This document shows, piece by piece, positions 41,391-49,772 of a DNA stretch of 64,000 bases. The stretch's first letter is position 1; every line of letters starts with the position of its first letter. The DNA is from JBBRYB01 sp038238115 (GTDB taxonomy: Bacteria > Actinomycetota > Actinomycetes > Propionibacteriales > Nocardioidaceae), in contig JBBRYB010000001.1 in assembly GCA_038238115.1 (NCBI GenBank), positions 124,001-188,000 of the forward strand, given 5' to 3'. The notes under the pieces are model-generated. The model was not told the DNA's origin. It did not search any database and saw only the letters and a program-made list of their open reading frames with translations. The translations under genes were made by a program, and so were the position numbers.

Positions 41391-43013
41391 ATGCCGATTG
41401 AACACGTCGTTGTGCTGTGCCTGGAGAACCGGTCTTTCGACCACATGTTGGGCTTTCTGCAGCATCCGGACCCCAGCTTCAAGGGGTTGACGGGCGGTTC
41501 CTACGGCAACTCGGGGTCTGACGGCGTACCGGTGCTGGCCACGCCTCATGCCAAACCTGTGCTGCCGTATGGTCCCGACCATTCGCACGACGCAGTCATC
41601 CAACAACTCACGCTGGCTGGCCCGGTATGGAGCAGACGGCCGACCAATCGGGGTTTCGTTGCCAGCTACGAGCTCGTGGCGAGCGGTCGGAATCCCTCGT
41701 CGTACGGGGGGGTGATCGGGTCCCTGTTCGAGCGCCTTCGCAAGAAGCCGAAACCGATGGTCACCACCAGGGGACCGCTCGTCATGCTGTGCCAGAGCCC
41801 CGAGCAGGTGCCCGTCTTGAGCACACTCGCCCTCGAGTTTGCCGTCTGCGACCAGTGGTTTTGCGCAGTCCCGGGTGAGACTTGGCCGAACCGGAATTAC
41901 CTGCATGCGGCCACGTCCGACGATGAGACGAACATCGAGATCCGTGAGTACACCGACAAGACGATCTTCGACGTACTCGAGAAGAACGGCCAGGACTGGC
42001 GGATCTACCACGACGACACTCCGCAGCTCTGGGCCTTCCCAAAGCTATGGAACACGCCACCACGGCACGCAAAGTGGTTCCCCACGGAGCGCTTCGCCGA
42101 GCATGTCAAGCAAGGTGATCTGCCGGCGTACACATTCATCGAGCCGAATCATCGACCGGCGGTGCACACCCTGGATCACATCGAGGCTGTCGGCGGCGAC
42201 CCGGGCGTCAGTAACAGCCAGCACCCGGACAACAATCGGGTCGCGGATGACGCCTATGACTCCTTCGATCCCTCCATGGACACAGATTTCGCCCGCGGTG
42301 AACGGCTGATTGCCACCATCTACGAGGCGCTGCGGGCCAACCCGGAGCTTTTCGCCACCACAGTCTTCGTCATCACCTACGACGAACATGGCGGCTTCTA
42401 CGACCACGTGCCCCCCACCCAGCGGGTGCTCAATCCGGGCCAGGGCCACGGTCGCGGCCTTGGCGCGAAGTTCGTGCATGCGCTGTTCCACCGCAGAGCT
42501 GGAGCTTTCGACTTCACTCAGCTCGGCGTCCGCGTTCCCACGCTGATCGTCTCACCGCTGATCGAGCGGGGGACGGTGGAGCACGGGGTGCTGGAGCATT
42601 CCAGTCTCCCGGCAACGCTGCGCGCTCTGTTTGCGCCGACGGCTGAACCCCTGACCCAACGCGACGGGCATGCGAAGACGTTCCATCACCTGTGGACACG
42701 CAAGGCTCCGCGGGACGACATGCCGGATCTATCCGAGTACCTGGCACCTGTTCCTACAACAACAGCCGCGGCACCCGGTTCCTCGGCGGACTCTGAACAA
42801 CCGCCGAGAATTCCTGGTTACTACCGAGAGTTTCTCGCCCAGGGGGAGCTGGTCAGGCAACATCTGCAGCACGTGCAAGAGCCCGAAGTAGCGACCCTGG
42901 GCAAAACGGTCTCGACCCACGACGGCAGAGCCCTCACGGCGGCGTTCCACGACGCCGCGCACCGTCATCGGCAACCGGAGGAGGGCACGCCTCACCACGC
43001 ACCTCACCAGTGA
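41391..43013 (+). CDS. Phosphoesterase (phospholipase C/AcpA superfamily), no signal peptide
   Basis: The 540-residue protein begins MPIEHVVVLCLENRSFDHML, the metal- and Thr/Asn-bearing motif of the phosphoesterase (phospholipase C, acid phosphatase AcpA) family, and carries VCDQWFCAVPGETWPNR, TFIEPNHRP, DEHGGFYDHVPP and RVPTLIVSPLIERGTVEH, all typical active-site segments. Unlike most members it has no export signal; the family motif starts at residue 3. A variable C-terminus of about 90 residues is Pro/Ala/His rich. Codon use is a little less GC-biased than in neighbours, which may suggest transfer. Substrates could be phosphodiesters or phosphomonoesters; not readable. The start has GGGG nine bases upstream. 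Confidence 0.85.
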   Translation: MPIEHVVVLCLENRSFDHMLGFLQHPDPSFKGLTGGSYGNSGSDGVPVLATPHAKPVLPYGPDHSHDAVIQQLTLAGPVWSRRPTNRGFVASYELVASGRNPSSYGGVIGSLFERLRKKPKPMVTTRGPLVMLCQSPEQVPVLSTLALEFAVCDQWFCAVPGETWPNRNYLHAATSDDETNIEIREYTDKTIFDVLEKNGQDWRIYHDDTPQLWAFPKLWNTPPRHAKWFPTERFAEHVKQGDLPAYTFIEPNHRPAVHTLDHIEAVGGDPGVSNSQHPDNNRVADDAYDSFDPSMDTDFARGERLIATIYEALRANPELFATTVFVITYDEHGGFYDHVPPTQRVLNPGQGHGRGLGAKFVHALFHRRAGAFDFTQLGVRVPTLIVSPLIERGTVEHGVLEHSSLPATLRALFAPTAEPLTQRDGHAKTFHHLWTRKAPRDDMPDLSEYLAPVPTTTAAAPGSSADSEQPPRIPGYYREFLAQGELVRQHLQHVQEPEVATLGKTVSTHDGRALTAAFHDAAHRHRQPEEGTPHHAPHQ

Positions 43014-43201
43014 GGGTCACACATGGCACCGCGGCGTAGGCCGCGTCCGGCCGGCGGCGGAGTCGTTGTTGTCCCGGAGCTGCATCCGACCATGAACGCT
43101 TCCGTCATGCCCTCGCCCGCAAGGCAGCGGCCCGGACCGCGAGGTGGCGGCCGCGTCGGTGACACCCCTTCCAGCAGGCGTGTCCTGGGCACCCACGCTG
43201 A

Positions 43202-45370
43202 GTGGACCGTAGGTTTACTGTCGTGATGATGGCCAGAGGGGCCGGTCCGGGGAGTGGCGCTCCCCCGGCGACAGGGATGCTTTCACCCGACAGCCCGCCC
43301 ATGGTCGCCGCCCCATCGAATGGCCAGACGGACCAGACCTGGCTGACCCGCGGCTGCGAAGTCGCGCTCGACCTCGTCGTGGTGGTGCTGGCCACATGGA
43401 CGGTCGTCTATCACGTCTGCCTCCTGCTGCGGCTCGCCGTGCCGTGGGCCGTCGGCCTCGAGGTAGTCGCGCTCGCAGCCTACGGTTTCCCATCGCGCCG
43501 AGCGCGTCGCCGGACAGCAGACCCCCACGCCAGGCTCGAAACCCCGTGGCCGGAACGAACCATGCCCGGAGGCGGCGAGCCTACCCAGCCCGCGCATACT
43601 CCGTCGTCAGCTCGCGATCGCACGCTCGCCGCCACCACCGCAGCGTCCGCCCTCGCCGCGGCCATTCTCCTCGCCGTCAATGCGAGCTGGCCGGCAATCG
43701 CCACGCTGTGGCTGGTAGCTGCCGTTGCGGGCACGGCCTGGGCCGTGCTGCGCTTCCGCGCCGCAGCGCCGACGGTCGAGCCGGCTGAAGAAGTCGCCCC
43801 CATCCCCGACGCACCCCGACCCGCAGACCCGACGCGGCACCGAAGTGCGCTCGTAGCCCTGGCCTGGGCCGTCGCCCTAGCGGCGCTGTCGATGTTCACG
43901 CTCTGGCCGAACCCGGATGACCTCTACTACGTCAACCTGTCGCAGTGGGTGGTCGACCACGGCACCTTCCCCCTGCGCGACACCATCTTCTCCGACCTCG
44001 CGTTTCCGATGTCCAGCTGGCCGCCAATGGCCTCGTACGACGCGCTGGTCGGGACGCTGGCCCGGCTCGGCGGTTTCCACGCGGCGTCGGTCGCGTACAT
44101 CGTCGTACCCCCGGTGGCCACGTTCCTGTCCGTCCTGGCGCTCTGGCGGCTGCTGACGCAGTGGCGGGTCAAAGCGGTCGGAGTAGCCCTGTCATTGGCA
44201 CTGCTGTTCCTGCTCTTCGACGGCGGCCGGGGATATGCGGCGCCTGGCAACCTGTTCCTGATCCGGATCTGGCAGGGCAAGGTCATCCTGCTGTGCCTGA
44301 TGGTCCCCCTCCTCCTGCTCCACGCGGTCCGGTATGTCGACCGGCCGACCCGCGGCCATGCCGCGTGGCTGTTCGCCGGCGGCGTGGCCGCGGTCGGGCT
44401 GAGCACCACGGCGATGTTCCTGGTACCGCTGCTTGCCGTGGCCGGCGCCGCGCCACTGGTCCTGCGCCGACCGGTCCAGGCGCTCCAGGGGTTCGTCGCG
44501 ATGGCGGCCTACCCCCTCGCCGCGGGGGTGCTCACCGTCGCCGTGGGCGGGCGCTCAGCAGACCTGTTCGGGTCGCGGGAGCTGTTCCGCTTCGACCCCT
44601 CCTGGTTCGGACATGAGATCTTCCGGGACGGCCCGCTCGCCGTGATCGCGGTCGCCGCCGTGCTCGCAGGCGCACTGCTCATTCCTCACCGAGCCGCGAG
44701 GGTCACCACCGGCCTGCTGATGGTGATCACCGGCGTGACGTTCGTGCCCGGAGCCACCCATCTCTCCTACGACCTGGTCGGGCTCGGCCCGACGCTGTGG
44801 CGGGTGTCCTGGGTGGCCTCCATCGCGGCGCTCGTCGGCATACTCGGTGCCCAGACCACCACATACCGGAGCAGCCGCCCACTCCAGCTGACCGGCCCAG
44901 TGGCTCTCCTGGTCGCGCTCGTCCTCTTCGGGCAGCCGATCTGGACCGAGCGCAACGGCGTACTCCTGGCGGCGCCCCCGCATTGGCAGCGCGGACCGGA
45001 CTCCGTCGCCTCCGCGCAGCGGGCCATCGCCGCTGCCCGTCCCGGCGACGTCGTCTTGGCGCCCGATGACCTCGCCGTCACCATCGACGTCCTCACCACC
45101 CGGGTCAAGACGGTCGCACCACGCGCCTACTTCATGGACTATCTGCGAGATGACCCGCGCTTCCATTTCGCCGAGCGCCTTACCCTGGTCAACTTCGCCA
45201 ACCGAGATGTCCGCCGCGGCTACGAGTCCAGAGTCGCCCGGGCGCTCACCCTTCTGGACGTCGACGAGGTCTGCCTGCCGGTCAACTCCGTCAACCGGAT
45301 CCGCTTCGTGCGTTCGCTGGGCTACCGACCGGTCACGAGCTCTGCGTGGGATCGCTGCCTGACCCGTTAA
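43202..45370 (+). CDS. Large polytopic membrane protein, glycosyltransferase-C-like (DUF6077-type)
   Basis: The 722-residue protein has at least twelve hydrophobic segments. The loop after the third group reads NPDDLYYVNLSQWVVDHGTF, with an acidic pair in the first large outer loop as in GT-C glycosyltransferases that use lipid-linked sugars. The rest is long membrane helices and a soluble C-terminal part (residues about 590-722) of mixed alpha/beta character (ARPGDVVLAPDDLAVTIDVL) ending in a Cys-containing RSLGYRPVTSSAWDRC. I recognise the family as DUF6077-like but cannot assign a donor or acceptor. GTG 43202 or ATG 43226 may be the start. It opens a glycan locus extending to about 52.5 kb. 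Confidence 0.75.
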   Translation: MDRRFTVVMMARGAGPGSGAPPATGMLSPDSPPMVAAPSNGQTDQTWLTRGCEVALDLVVVVLATWTVVYHVCLLLRLAVPWAVGLEVVALAAYGFPSRRARRRTADPHARLETPWPERTMPGGGEPTQPAHTPSSARDRTLAATTAASALAAAILLAVNASWPAIATLWLVAAVAGTAWAVLRFRAAAPTVEPAEEVAPIPDAPRPADPTRHRSALVALAWAVALAALSMFTLWPNPDDLYYVNLSQWVVDHGTFPLRDTIFSDLAFPMSSWPPMASYDALVGTLARLGGFHAASVAYIVVPPVATFLSVLALWRLLTQWRVKAVGVALSLALLFLLFDGGRGYAAPGNLFLIRIWQGKVILLCLMVPLLLLHAVRYVDRPTRGHAAWLFAGGVAAVGLSTTAMFLVPLLAVAGAAPLVLRRPVQALQGFVAMAAYPLAAGVLTVAVGGRSADLFGSRELFRFDPSWFGHEIFRDGPLAVIAVAAVLAGALLIPHRAARVTTGLLMVITGVTFVPGATHLSYDLVGLGPTLWRVSWVASIAALVGILGAQTTTYRSSRPLQLTGPVALLVALVLFGQPIWTERNGVLLAAPPHWQRGPDSVASAQRAIAAARPGDVVLAPDDLAVTIDVLTTRVKTVAPRAYFMDYLRDDPRFHFAERLTLVNFANRDVRRGYESRVARALTLLDVDEVCLPVNSVNRIRFVRSLGYRPVTSSAWDRCLTR

Positions 45371-45560
45371 CTGTGAGCCGGCTGAGAGTCCGGGGCTGTC
45401 GGCGCGCCGGGGACAGGGCAAGGGACGCCAAATCAGGTTACGGTCGTCGCAGCGAGTCCGCGCGGGGTTTGGTGTGTCCGCCCGGTCGCAAGATATCCTC
45501 CCCTTACGATGGGCGCGGCGTACGGCGGCACATCACATACGGCCGAAAGGCGTTTCTCCG

Positions 45561-46730
45561 ATGCGAATCCTGGTCCTGGGCGGCGACGGCTATCTGGGCT
45601 GGCCGACGGCGATGTATCTGTCGGGGCAAGGCCATGACGTCGCCATCCTCGACAGCGCCGTACGCCGCCAGTACGACCATGAGCTCGGATCGGACAGCCT
45701 GGTTCCGATCGAGACCCTCCACAACAGGGTGCGCGCGTGGCACGACGTCAGCGGCTGCAGCATCTCGGTCTACCACGGCGACCTCCTCGACGCCGACTTC
45801 GCCTACGAGACCATCCGTGGCTTCCAGCCCGCCGCCATCGTGCACTTCGCCGAGCAGCGGGCGGCCCCCTACTCGATGATCGACCGCAAGCACGCGGTCT
45901 ATACCCAGACCAACAATGTGGTCGGGACCCTCAACGTGATGTTCGCCATCGGTGAGATCGACCGCGACATCCACCTCGTCAAGCTCGGCACGATGGGTGA
46001 GTACGGCACTCCCAACATCGACATCGAGGAGGGTTGGCTCGACGTCACGCACAAGGGCCGCAGCGACCGGATGCTCTTCCCCAAGCGGCCAGGTTCGTTC
46101 TACCACCTGTCCAAGGTGCACGACAGCCACAACCTGGAGTTCGGCTGCCGGATCTGGGGTCTGCGCGTGACCGACCTCAACCAGGGCATCGTCTACGGCC
46201 AAGAGACCACCGAGACGGCGCTGGACCCCCGTTTGGCCACCCGCTTCGACTACGACGCGGTGTTCGGCACCGTGCTCAACCGATTCGCCATCCAGGCCGT
46301 GCTCGGACGGCCGCTGCTGGTCTACGGCGGAGGCACCCAGAGCCGCGCCGTCATCGACATTCGTGACACCGTCGAGTGCATCCGGTTGGCCTGCGAGACC
46401 CCCGCCGACGCCGGCGAGTTCCGGGTGTTCAACCAGGCCACCGAAAGCTTCTCGCTCGCGGAGATGGCCAAGATCGTCGCAAACACCTTCCCCGGCCAGG
46501 TTGACGTGGAGTACGTCGAGAACCCTCGCGTCGAGGCAGAGAACCACCACTTCACGTTCGCGCACACCGCCCTCGAAGCGCTCGGCCTGCGACCACACCT
46601 CCTCTCCGACACGCTGCTCACCTCCCTGTTCGGCATCATCGACCAGCACAAGCACCGAGTCGACCTCGATGCCCTGCGGCCGACCATCAACTGGCGCCAG
46701 ACGAGCAATCCGCCCGGCATCCGGTCGTGA
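45561..46730 (+). CDS. sqdB: UDP-sulfoquinovose synthase family enzyme (SQD1/SqdB-like)
   Basis: The 389-residue short-chain dehydrogenase has the NAD-binding VLGGDGYLGWPTAMYL at its start and then the diagnostic stretches of UDP-sulfoquinovose synthase: HFAEQRAAPYSMIDRKHAV, VKLGTMGEYGTPNIDIEEG (catalytic Thr144 and Glu147) and GSFYHLSKVHDSHNLEFG (Tyr181, Lys185), followed by RVTDLNQGIVYG. Positions agree with Arabidopsis SQD1 (Thr145, Tyr182, Lys186). The known reaction joins UDP-glucose and sulfite to UDP-sulfoquinovose. ATG 45561 is chosen as the family start; the frame is open to 45474. The next epimerase gene overlaps by four bases. No sulfite-supplying gene or SqdX-type transferase is present, but glycosyltransferase-like genes follow. 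Confidence 0.85.
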   Translation: MRILVLGGDGYLGWPTAMYLSGQGHDVAILDSAVRRQYDHELGSDSLVPIETLHNRVRAWHDVSGCSISVYHGDLLDADFAYETIRGFQPAAIVHFAEQRAAPYSMIDRKHAVYTQTNNVVGTLNVMFAIGEIDRDIHLVKLGTMGEYGTPNIDIEEGWLDVTHKGRSDRMLFPKRPGSFYHLSKVHDSHNLEFGCRIWGLRVTDLNQGIVYGQETTETALDPRLATRFDYDAVFGTVLNRFAIQAVLGRPLLVYGGGTQSRAVIDIRDTVECIRLACETPADAGEFRVFNQATESFSLAEMAKIVANTFPGQVDVEYVENPRVEAENHHFTFAHTALEALGLRPHLLSDTLLTSLFGIIDQHKHRVDLDALRPTINWRQTSNPPGIRS

Positions 46731-47689
46731 GCAGCAGGTCCGCCGACTCCGTTACTGGGACCGGCCTGAGCGTCCTGGTGACCGGCGGCTCCGGGTTCAT
46801 CGGCCGGCATGTCGTCGCCGAACTCCTCGAGGCAGGGCATCAGGTCACGGTCGTCGACCTGAACGCGTTTCCCGACGAGGCCGTTCCCACGGTCGTCGGT
46901 GACCTGTGCGACCACCAGGTGCGCGAAGACGCCGTACTGTCAGGCGTCGAAGCGATCGTGCACCTGGCCGCCGCGACCTCGGTGCTCGGCTCGATCGAGC
47001 GCCCGGCGGAGGTGCATCGCACCAACGTCGAGATGACCGCTGGTCTGCTGGAACTGGCCCGCCTGGGTGGAGTCGACACCTTTGTGCTCGCCTCGACCAA
47101 CGCGGTGGTCGGAGACGTCGGGCAGCGCACGATCACCGAGGAGCTTGCGCTCGCGCCCCTCACGCCCTACGGCGCCACCAAGGCGGCAGCGGAGATGTTG
47201 CTGTCTGGGTATGCCGGCGCGTTCGGGCTGCGCACGCCCGCGGTGCGGATGACCAACGTCTACGGCCCAGGGATGGTGCACAAGGACAGCTTCGTACCCA
47301 GGCTGTTGCGGGCCGCGACCACTGGCGGTGGGGTCCAGATCTACGGTACCGGCGAGCAGCGGCGGGACCTCCTCTATGTCGGTGATGCCGCCCGGGCCAT
47401 CGTGCTCGCCGTGCTCGGCTGGCCAACCGGTCCGGTGATCATCGGGGGCAGCCGCTCCTACACGGTCAACGAGATCACCCAAGCCGCGCGAGACGCCACC
47501 GACCGGCCGATTGCAGCCGACCACGTGGCAGCGAAGCCCGGCGAGATGCCGGCTGTTGTCGTCGACATCGCCCGTGCGCGCAGCCTCGGTTTCGAGCCGA
47601 GCGTCTCACTGGTCGACGGGCTGCGCGAGGCCTGGGCCGACTTCGCTCCCGCGCCTCAGATGCAGGGCTCGGTCGGTGCCCGGGACTAG
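46727..47689 (+). CDS. NAD-dependent nucleotide-sugar epimerase/dehydratase
   Basis: The 320-residue extended short-chain dehydrogenase has VLVTGGSGFIGRHVVAELLE (dinucleotide-binding loop), VVDLNAF, the catalytic triad in LASTNAVVGD (Ser/Thr) and YGATKAAAEMLL (Tyr-x3-Lys), and RMTNVYGPGMVHKD. It is most like UDP-glucose 4-epimerases and related NDP-sugar modifiers; the substrate is not readable. It starts with GTG overlapping the SQD1-like gene (GTGA), so the two are translated together, which suggests a common pathway, for example further modification of the same sugar. It also overlaps the start of the next gene. Confidence 0.85.
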   Translation: MSSRSADSVTGTGLSVLVTGGSGFIGRHVVAELLEAGHQVTVVDLNAFPDEAVPTVVGDLCDHQVREDAVLSGVEAIVHLAAATSVLGSIERPAEVHRTNVEMTAGLLELARLGGVDTFVLASTNAVVGDVGQRTITEELALAPLTPYGATKAAAEMLLSGYAGAFGLRTPAVRMTNVYGPGMVHKDSFVPRLLRAATTGGGVQIYGTGEQRRDLLYVGDAARAIVLAVLGWPTGPVIIGGSRSYTVNEITQAARDATDRPIAADHVAAKPGEMPAVVVDIARARSLGFEPSVSLVDGLREAWADFAPAPQMQGSVGARD

Positions 47690-49772
47690 CGGCTCCTCAA
47701 CTCCCGTCGAGCCTTCCTCCCTCCAACACACCGGGCAGCACACCGGCGGCCAGGAGACCGTGCCCTCCGGGCAGCCAACCGGTTCCACAACCACGGTCCC
47801 GGTCGCGTCGCCGACCACCACTGGCCGAAGCCGCGCTGTTGGCCGAAGAGATGTGACGCCCTACCGCCGCCAGCCCGATCGAGCGCTCGCCTGGTGCTGC
47901 CGCCACGCCGTGTTCCTCGTGGTCCTGCTCGCCGGCACCGCCTTGCGTATCCTCGCGCAGCTGGTGCTCAGCCCGGCGTTGCCGGCCGCAGAGTCCGACT
48001 CCTACCTGCGCTGGTTCACTGACGCGTCCGGTTCGGGCAGCGCCCTGCGGCACCTGCTGGGCATCGCCACGGGGATCGCCGTCTACGCCTTGCTGCTGCG
48101 CTGGGGCGTCTGGCGCTGGCTGGCGGCCGTCGCCGCGGTGCCTGCCCTCTGGGACTCCTACCTGCTGGCGACCGAGAACCTCGCGTCGCCCGACACCCTG
48201 TTTGTCTTCCTGACGGCCGTCGGGGTGCTCGTGCTGGCCTGGCAGGCACGGCCCACAGCCGTGCTCGTGGTGTCCAGCGGGGTGGTGCTCGGGGTCGCGG
48301 CCACGGTGTACGCGGGTCGCGTCTCGCTCGTGCTGGCCGCCGTCCTCTTCATGCTGTTCACCGATGGCACCAGGCGCAGACGTCTTGTCGGCGCGCTGCT
48401 CGCCGTGGTCGGCTTCGTCCTGCCGGTCGTGCCCTACGTCGCTTGGTCTCACCACGTGCATGGGGAGTACTCGCTCACGCGGGGCGAGGCGGTCGACGAT
48501 TCCGGCATAGGTGCCGCACAGCAGGGCCAGTCGCAGGCCGCCGACCCGATTGACGGATTCGCGACGCTTCTCCACTGGTCGCCAACCGACCACGCCTACC
48601 CCGGCATCGGCCGCCATCTCGACGCCGGTCAACCAGCCGCCGACACGTTGGTCAGCTACCAGGACCACGGCTACACACCCGGCCCGTTGCTGCTCGGCGG
48701 TCTGCTGCTGGGGATACTGGCCGGCGTGGGCTTGGGGCGCGCGGGCTCGTCCGCCCTGCGGTCGGTGTGCATGCTGACCGCTCTGCTCCCTGCCGTTGTC
48801 CTGCTCGGCCCTGCCAGCAGCGCGGACCTCTTGTGGCGCAGCATGATCCCGGGACTCGTGCTGTGGCCGGCGGCAGGCGCTCTCGCCATCACCGCACTGC
48901 TGCGTGGTCGACGCGGCCCGTCGGCAGCACGGTCCCAGACCGACGACGTCGACCGCGCCGCGCTTTCCGCCTTCCGGGAGCGCTACGGCGATCCGACGCT
49001 GGCGCCGGTGGTTGTCGTCATCGCGGCATACAACGAGGCGGTTGGACTGCCTCGTGTCCTCACCGGCATGCCGTCGACGGTCTGCGGCCTGTCTGCCGAC
49101 GTGGTCATCGTCGACGACGGCAGCACCGACGACACGGCCGCCGCGGCGAGCGTTCACGATGGCGCCTACCTGGTGAGCGCTGCCATAAACCGTGGACAGG
49201 GTGCGGCGATGCGACTGGGCTACCGCGTCGCGCGTGACCACGGCGCGCACTACATCATCACGACGGACGCCGACGCGCAGTACGACACCGCCGACTTCCC
49301 CACAGTGCTCGCTCCGCTGCTCGACCAGTCGGCCGACTTCGTCACCGGCTCGCGACGGCTCGGGCGCCTGCACACCAGGGACCGGTTCCGGCGCGCCGGG
49401 GTGTACGTGTTCGCCTGGATCTTGAGTGCGCTGACCGGTGAGAGGCTGAGCGACACGTCTTTCGGTCTGCGCGCGATGCGGGCCGAGGTCACCGCGGCGG
49501 TGACCCTCAACCAGCCCCAGTACCAGTCCTCCGAGCTGCTGATCGGGGCGCACTCGCACGGCTTCCGAATCGCCGAGGTCCCCGGCACCATGCACCTGCG
49601 TGCGGCGGGAAGCACCAAAAAGGGAGGCAACCTGGTCTACGGCATGCGCTACGCACGTGTCGTGTTCGGCACCTGGTGGCGCGAGGGCTGCCCTGCCCCG
49701 GCCAGGGAACGCGCCCCGGCGATGCGCGGACATCCCGACCCTGCCGTCGCACCGCCTCCACCGGTCCAGTGA
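47676..49772 (+). CDS. Fusion of multi-span membrane (GT-C-like) region and GT2 glycosyltransferase
   Basis: The 698-residue protein has a membrane half (residues about 70-420; about nine hydrophobic segments) in which LSPALPAAESDSYLRWF carries acidic residues, as in GT-C transferases, and a cytosolic GT2 half: VVVVIAAYNEAVGLPRVL (about residue 444), VVIVDDGSTDDTA, and DADAQYD (about 528, DxD donor site), followed by DTSFGLRAMRAEV typical of polyprenyl-phosphate glycosyltransferases. GT2 domains of this kind usually make lipid-linked sugars, which a GT-C domain then uses; here both sit in one chain. The start GTG 47676 overlaps the epimerase gene; GTG 47853 is an alternative. Confidence 0.75.
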   Translation: MPGTSGSSTPVEPSSLQHTGQHTGGQETVPSGQPTGSTTTVPVASPTTTGRSRAVGRRDVTPYRRQPDRALAWCCRHAVFLVVLLAGTALRILAQLVLSPALPAAESDSYLRWFTDASGSGSALRHLLGIATGIAVYALLLRWGVWRWLAAVAAVPALWDSYLLATENLASPDTLFVFLTAVGVLVLAWQARPTAVLVVSSGVVLGVAATVYAGRVSLVLAAVLFMLFTDGTRRRRLVGALLAVVGFVLPVVPYVAWSHHVHGEYSLTRGEAVDDSGIGAAQQGQSQAADPIDGFATLLHWSPTDHAYPGIGRHLDAGQPAADTLVSYQDHGYTPGPLLLGGLLLGILAGVGLGRAGSSALRSVCMLTALLPAVVLLGPASSADLLWRSMIPGLVLWPAAGALAITALLRGRRGPSAARSQTDDVDRAALSAFRERYGDPTLAPVVVVIAAYNEAVGLPRVLTGMPSTVCGLSADVVIVDDGSTDDTAAAASVHDGAYLVSAAINRGQGAAMRLGYRVARDHGAHYIITTDADAQYDTADFPTVLAPLLDQSADFVTGSRRLGRLHTRDRFRRAGVYVFAWILSALTGERLSDTSFGLRAMRAEVTAAVTLNQPQYQSSELLIGAHSHGFRIAEVPGTMHLRAAGSTKKGGNLVYGMRYARVVFGTWWREGCPAPARERAPAMRGHPDPAVAPPPPVQ

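Noticed and set aside
40585..43013. tRNA-Gly as attachment site of an integrated element carrying the phosphoesterase gene
   Set aside because: No integrase and no second copy of the tRNA 3' end was found downstream.
43023..43226. 67-codon plus-strand open frame before the DUF6077-like gene
   Set aside because: No family features, poor ribosome-binding site, and it overlaps the next gene's start; base pattern looks random.
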